A stretch of DNA of 5,051 nucleotides, taken from positions 1-5,051 of the forward strand of contig JACOTK010000255.1 in NCBI GenBank assembly GCA_016178435.1. Direction: 5' to 3'. Numbering within the stretch: the first letter of the stretch is position 1; the number at the start of each line of letters is the position of its first letter. Shown here piece after piece: positions 4,835 through 5,051 of this stretch. The notes under the pieces were generated by a model. It made no database searches. It worked only from the letters and a program-made list of their open reading frames with translations, and was not told where the DNA came from. This stretch comes from Actinomycetota bacterium. Lineage in GTDB: Bacteria > Actinomycetota > Acidimicrobiia > Acidimicrobiales > CADCSY01. The position numbers and the translations under genes are program-made.

Positions 4835-5051
4835 TCATGAACCTTTCCCTACCCATCCCGATGGGTAGGTGCCACCACCGATGTCGGCATTGGGTTCCGA
4901 GGCCTCACGCCACGATTCGAACCCCTCCCGGGCGGCGACAACGCCAATGAGCAACGCGGCGCCAGGGTCGGCCCACCACCAGTCGAACAGGAGATTCAGC
5001 ACGAGGGCAGTGAGAATGCTCGTCGCAAGGCACCCGTCAAGGAGCGTCATG
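4835..5051 (-). CDS. Cation diffusion facilitator family transporter, C-terminal part (cut by right edge)
   Basis: This is the last 71 residues or so of an inner-membrane metal-cation efflux protein (CDF family; typical substrates are Zn2+, Cd2+, Co2+ or Fe2+, usually in exchange for protons). What is seen: TSILTALVLNLLFDWWWADPGAALLIGVVAAREGFESWREA, given here as LTALVLNLLFDWWWADP and GAALLIGVVAAREGFESWRE. These are the last two membrane segments joined by the W-ADP turn typical of the family, with the conserved Asp of WADP near a metal site. A short hydrophilic tail rich in Gly follows, so this is the compact form without the cytosolic C-terminal domain. The ATG at 5048-5050 lies inside the conserved region and is probably not the true start; the frame is open to the edge. 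Confidence 0.8.
   Translation of the reverse strand, partial: MTLLDGCLATSILTALVLNLLFDWWWADPGAALLIGVVAAREGFESWREASEPNADIGGGTYPSGWVGKGS
4848..4869 (-). terminator. Hairpin at the 3' end of the cation transporter gene, possible terminator
   Basis: A perfect 9-bp stem (4848-4856 with 4861-4869, arms CCTACCCAT and ATGGGTAGG) closes a 4-base loop. It lies within the last codons of the transporter, 11 bases before its stop. On the minus strand a run of five Ts (complement of 4826-4830) follows about 18 bases after the stem, too far for a classic intrinsic terminator. The hairpin itself is clear; its role is uncertain. Confidence 0.35.

Overview
This is a 5,051-base stretch of chromosome from a GC-rich bacterium, most likely an actinomycete-type organism (Actinomycetota). 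Three things suggest this: the strong G/C bias at third codon positions, a maleylpyruvate-isomerase-family protein of the mycothiol-dependent type (mycothiol is an actinobacterial thiol), and a cation-efflux protein ending in the WWWADP signature that I associate with actinobacterial members. The genus cannot be fixed from this window. There is no tRNA, rRNA, CRISPR array, insertion sequence or integrase.

Layout, left to right. Bases 2-229 (+) are the 3' end of a DNA-3-methyladenine glycosylase I gene (tag), cut by the window edge. It converges, 15 bases apart, on a DUF1353 gene (245-688, -), a family best known from phages. Next on the minus strand is an Rrf2-family regulator (815-1273), which diverges from a flavin-reductase-like FMN-binding protein (1404-1886, +); the 130 bases between them are a likely shared control region. 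Then comes an alpha/beta hydrolase (2110 onward, +), whose last part appears to be thrown out of frame at a run of eight Cs, and a mycothiol-dependent maleylpyruvate isomerase-type protein (3408-4202, +). The final third is on the minus strand: a 99-residue stand-alone CBM48/isoamylase early-set protein (4340-4639), an unannotated 21-22 codon gene just upstream of it that overlaps its start by ATGA (4636-4704), and the C-terminal end of a cation diffusion facilitator (4835-5051), cut by the right edge.

Functionally this is a mixed housekeeping/accessory neighbourhood and not one obvious pathway. The clearest functional unit is the divergent Rrf2 / flavin-reductase pair, which looks like a small redox- or sulfur-responsive regulator-target module. 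The hydrolase and the mycothiol-dependent protein may be co-transcribed (73-base gap if the hydrolase frame is restored). The CBM48 gene and its tiny upstream gene look like a translationally coupled pair. I did not find a clear new multi-gene system. The most noteworthy points are the hydrolase frameshift, the coupled micro-ORF, and two near-identical palindromes in the convergent gap at 4203-4348.
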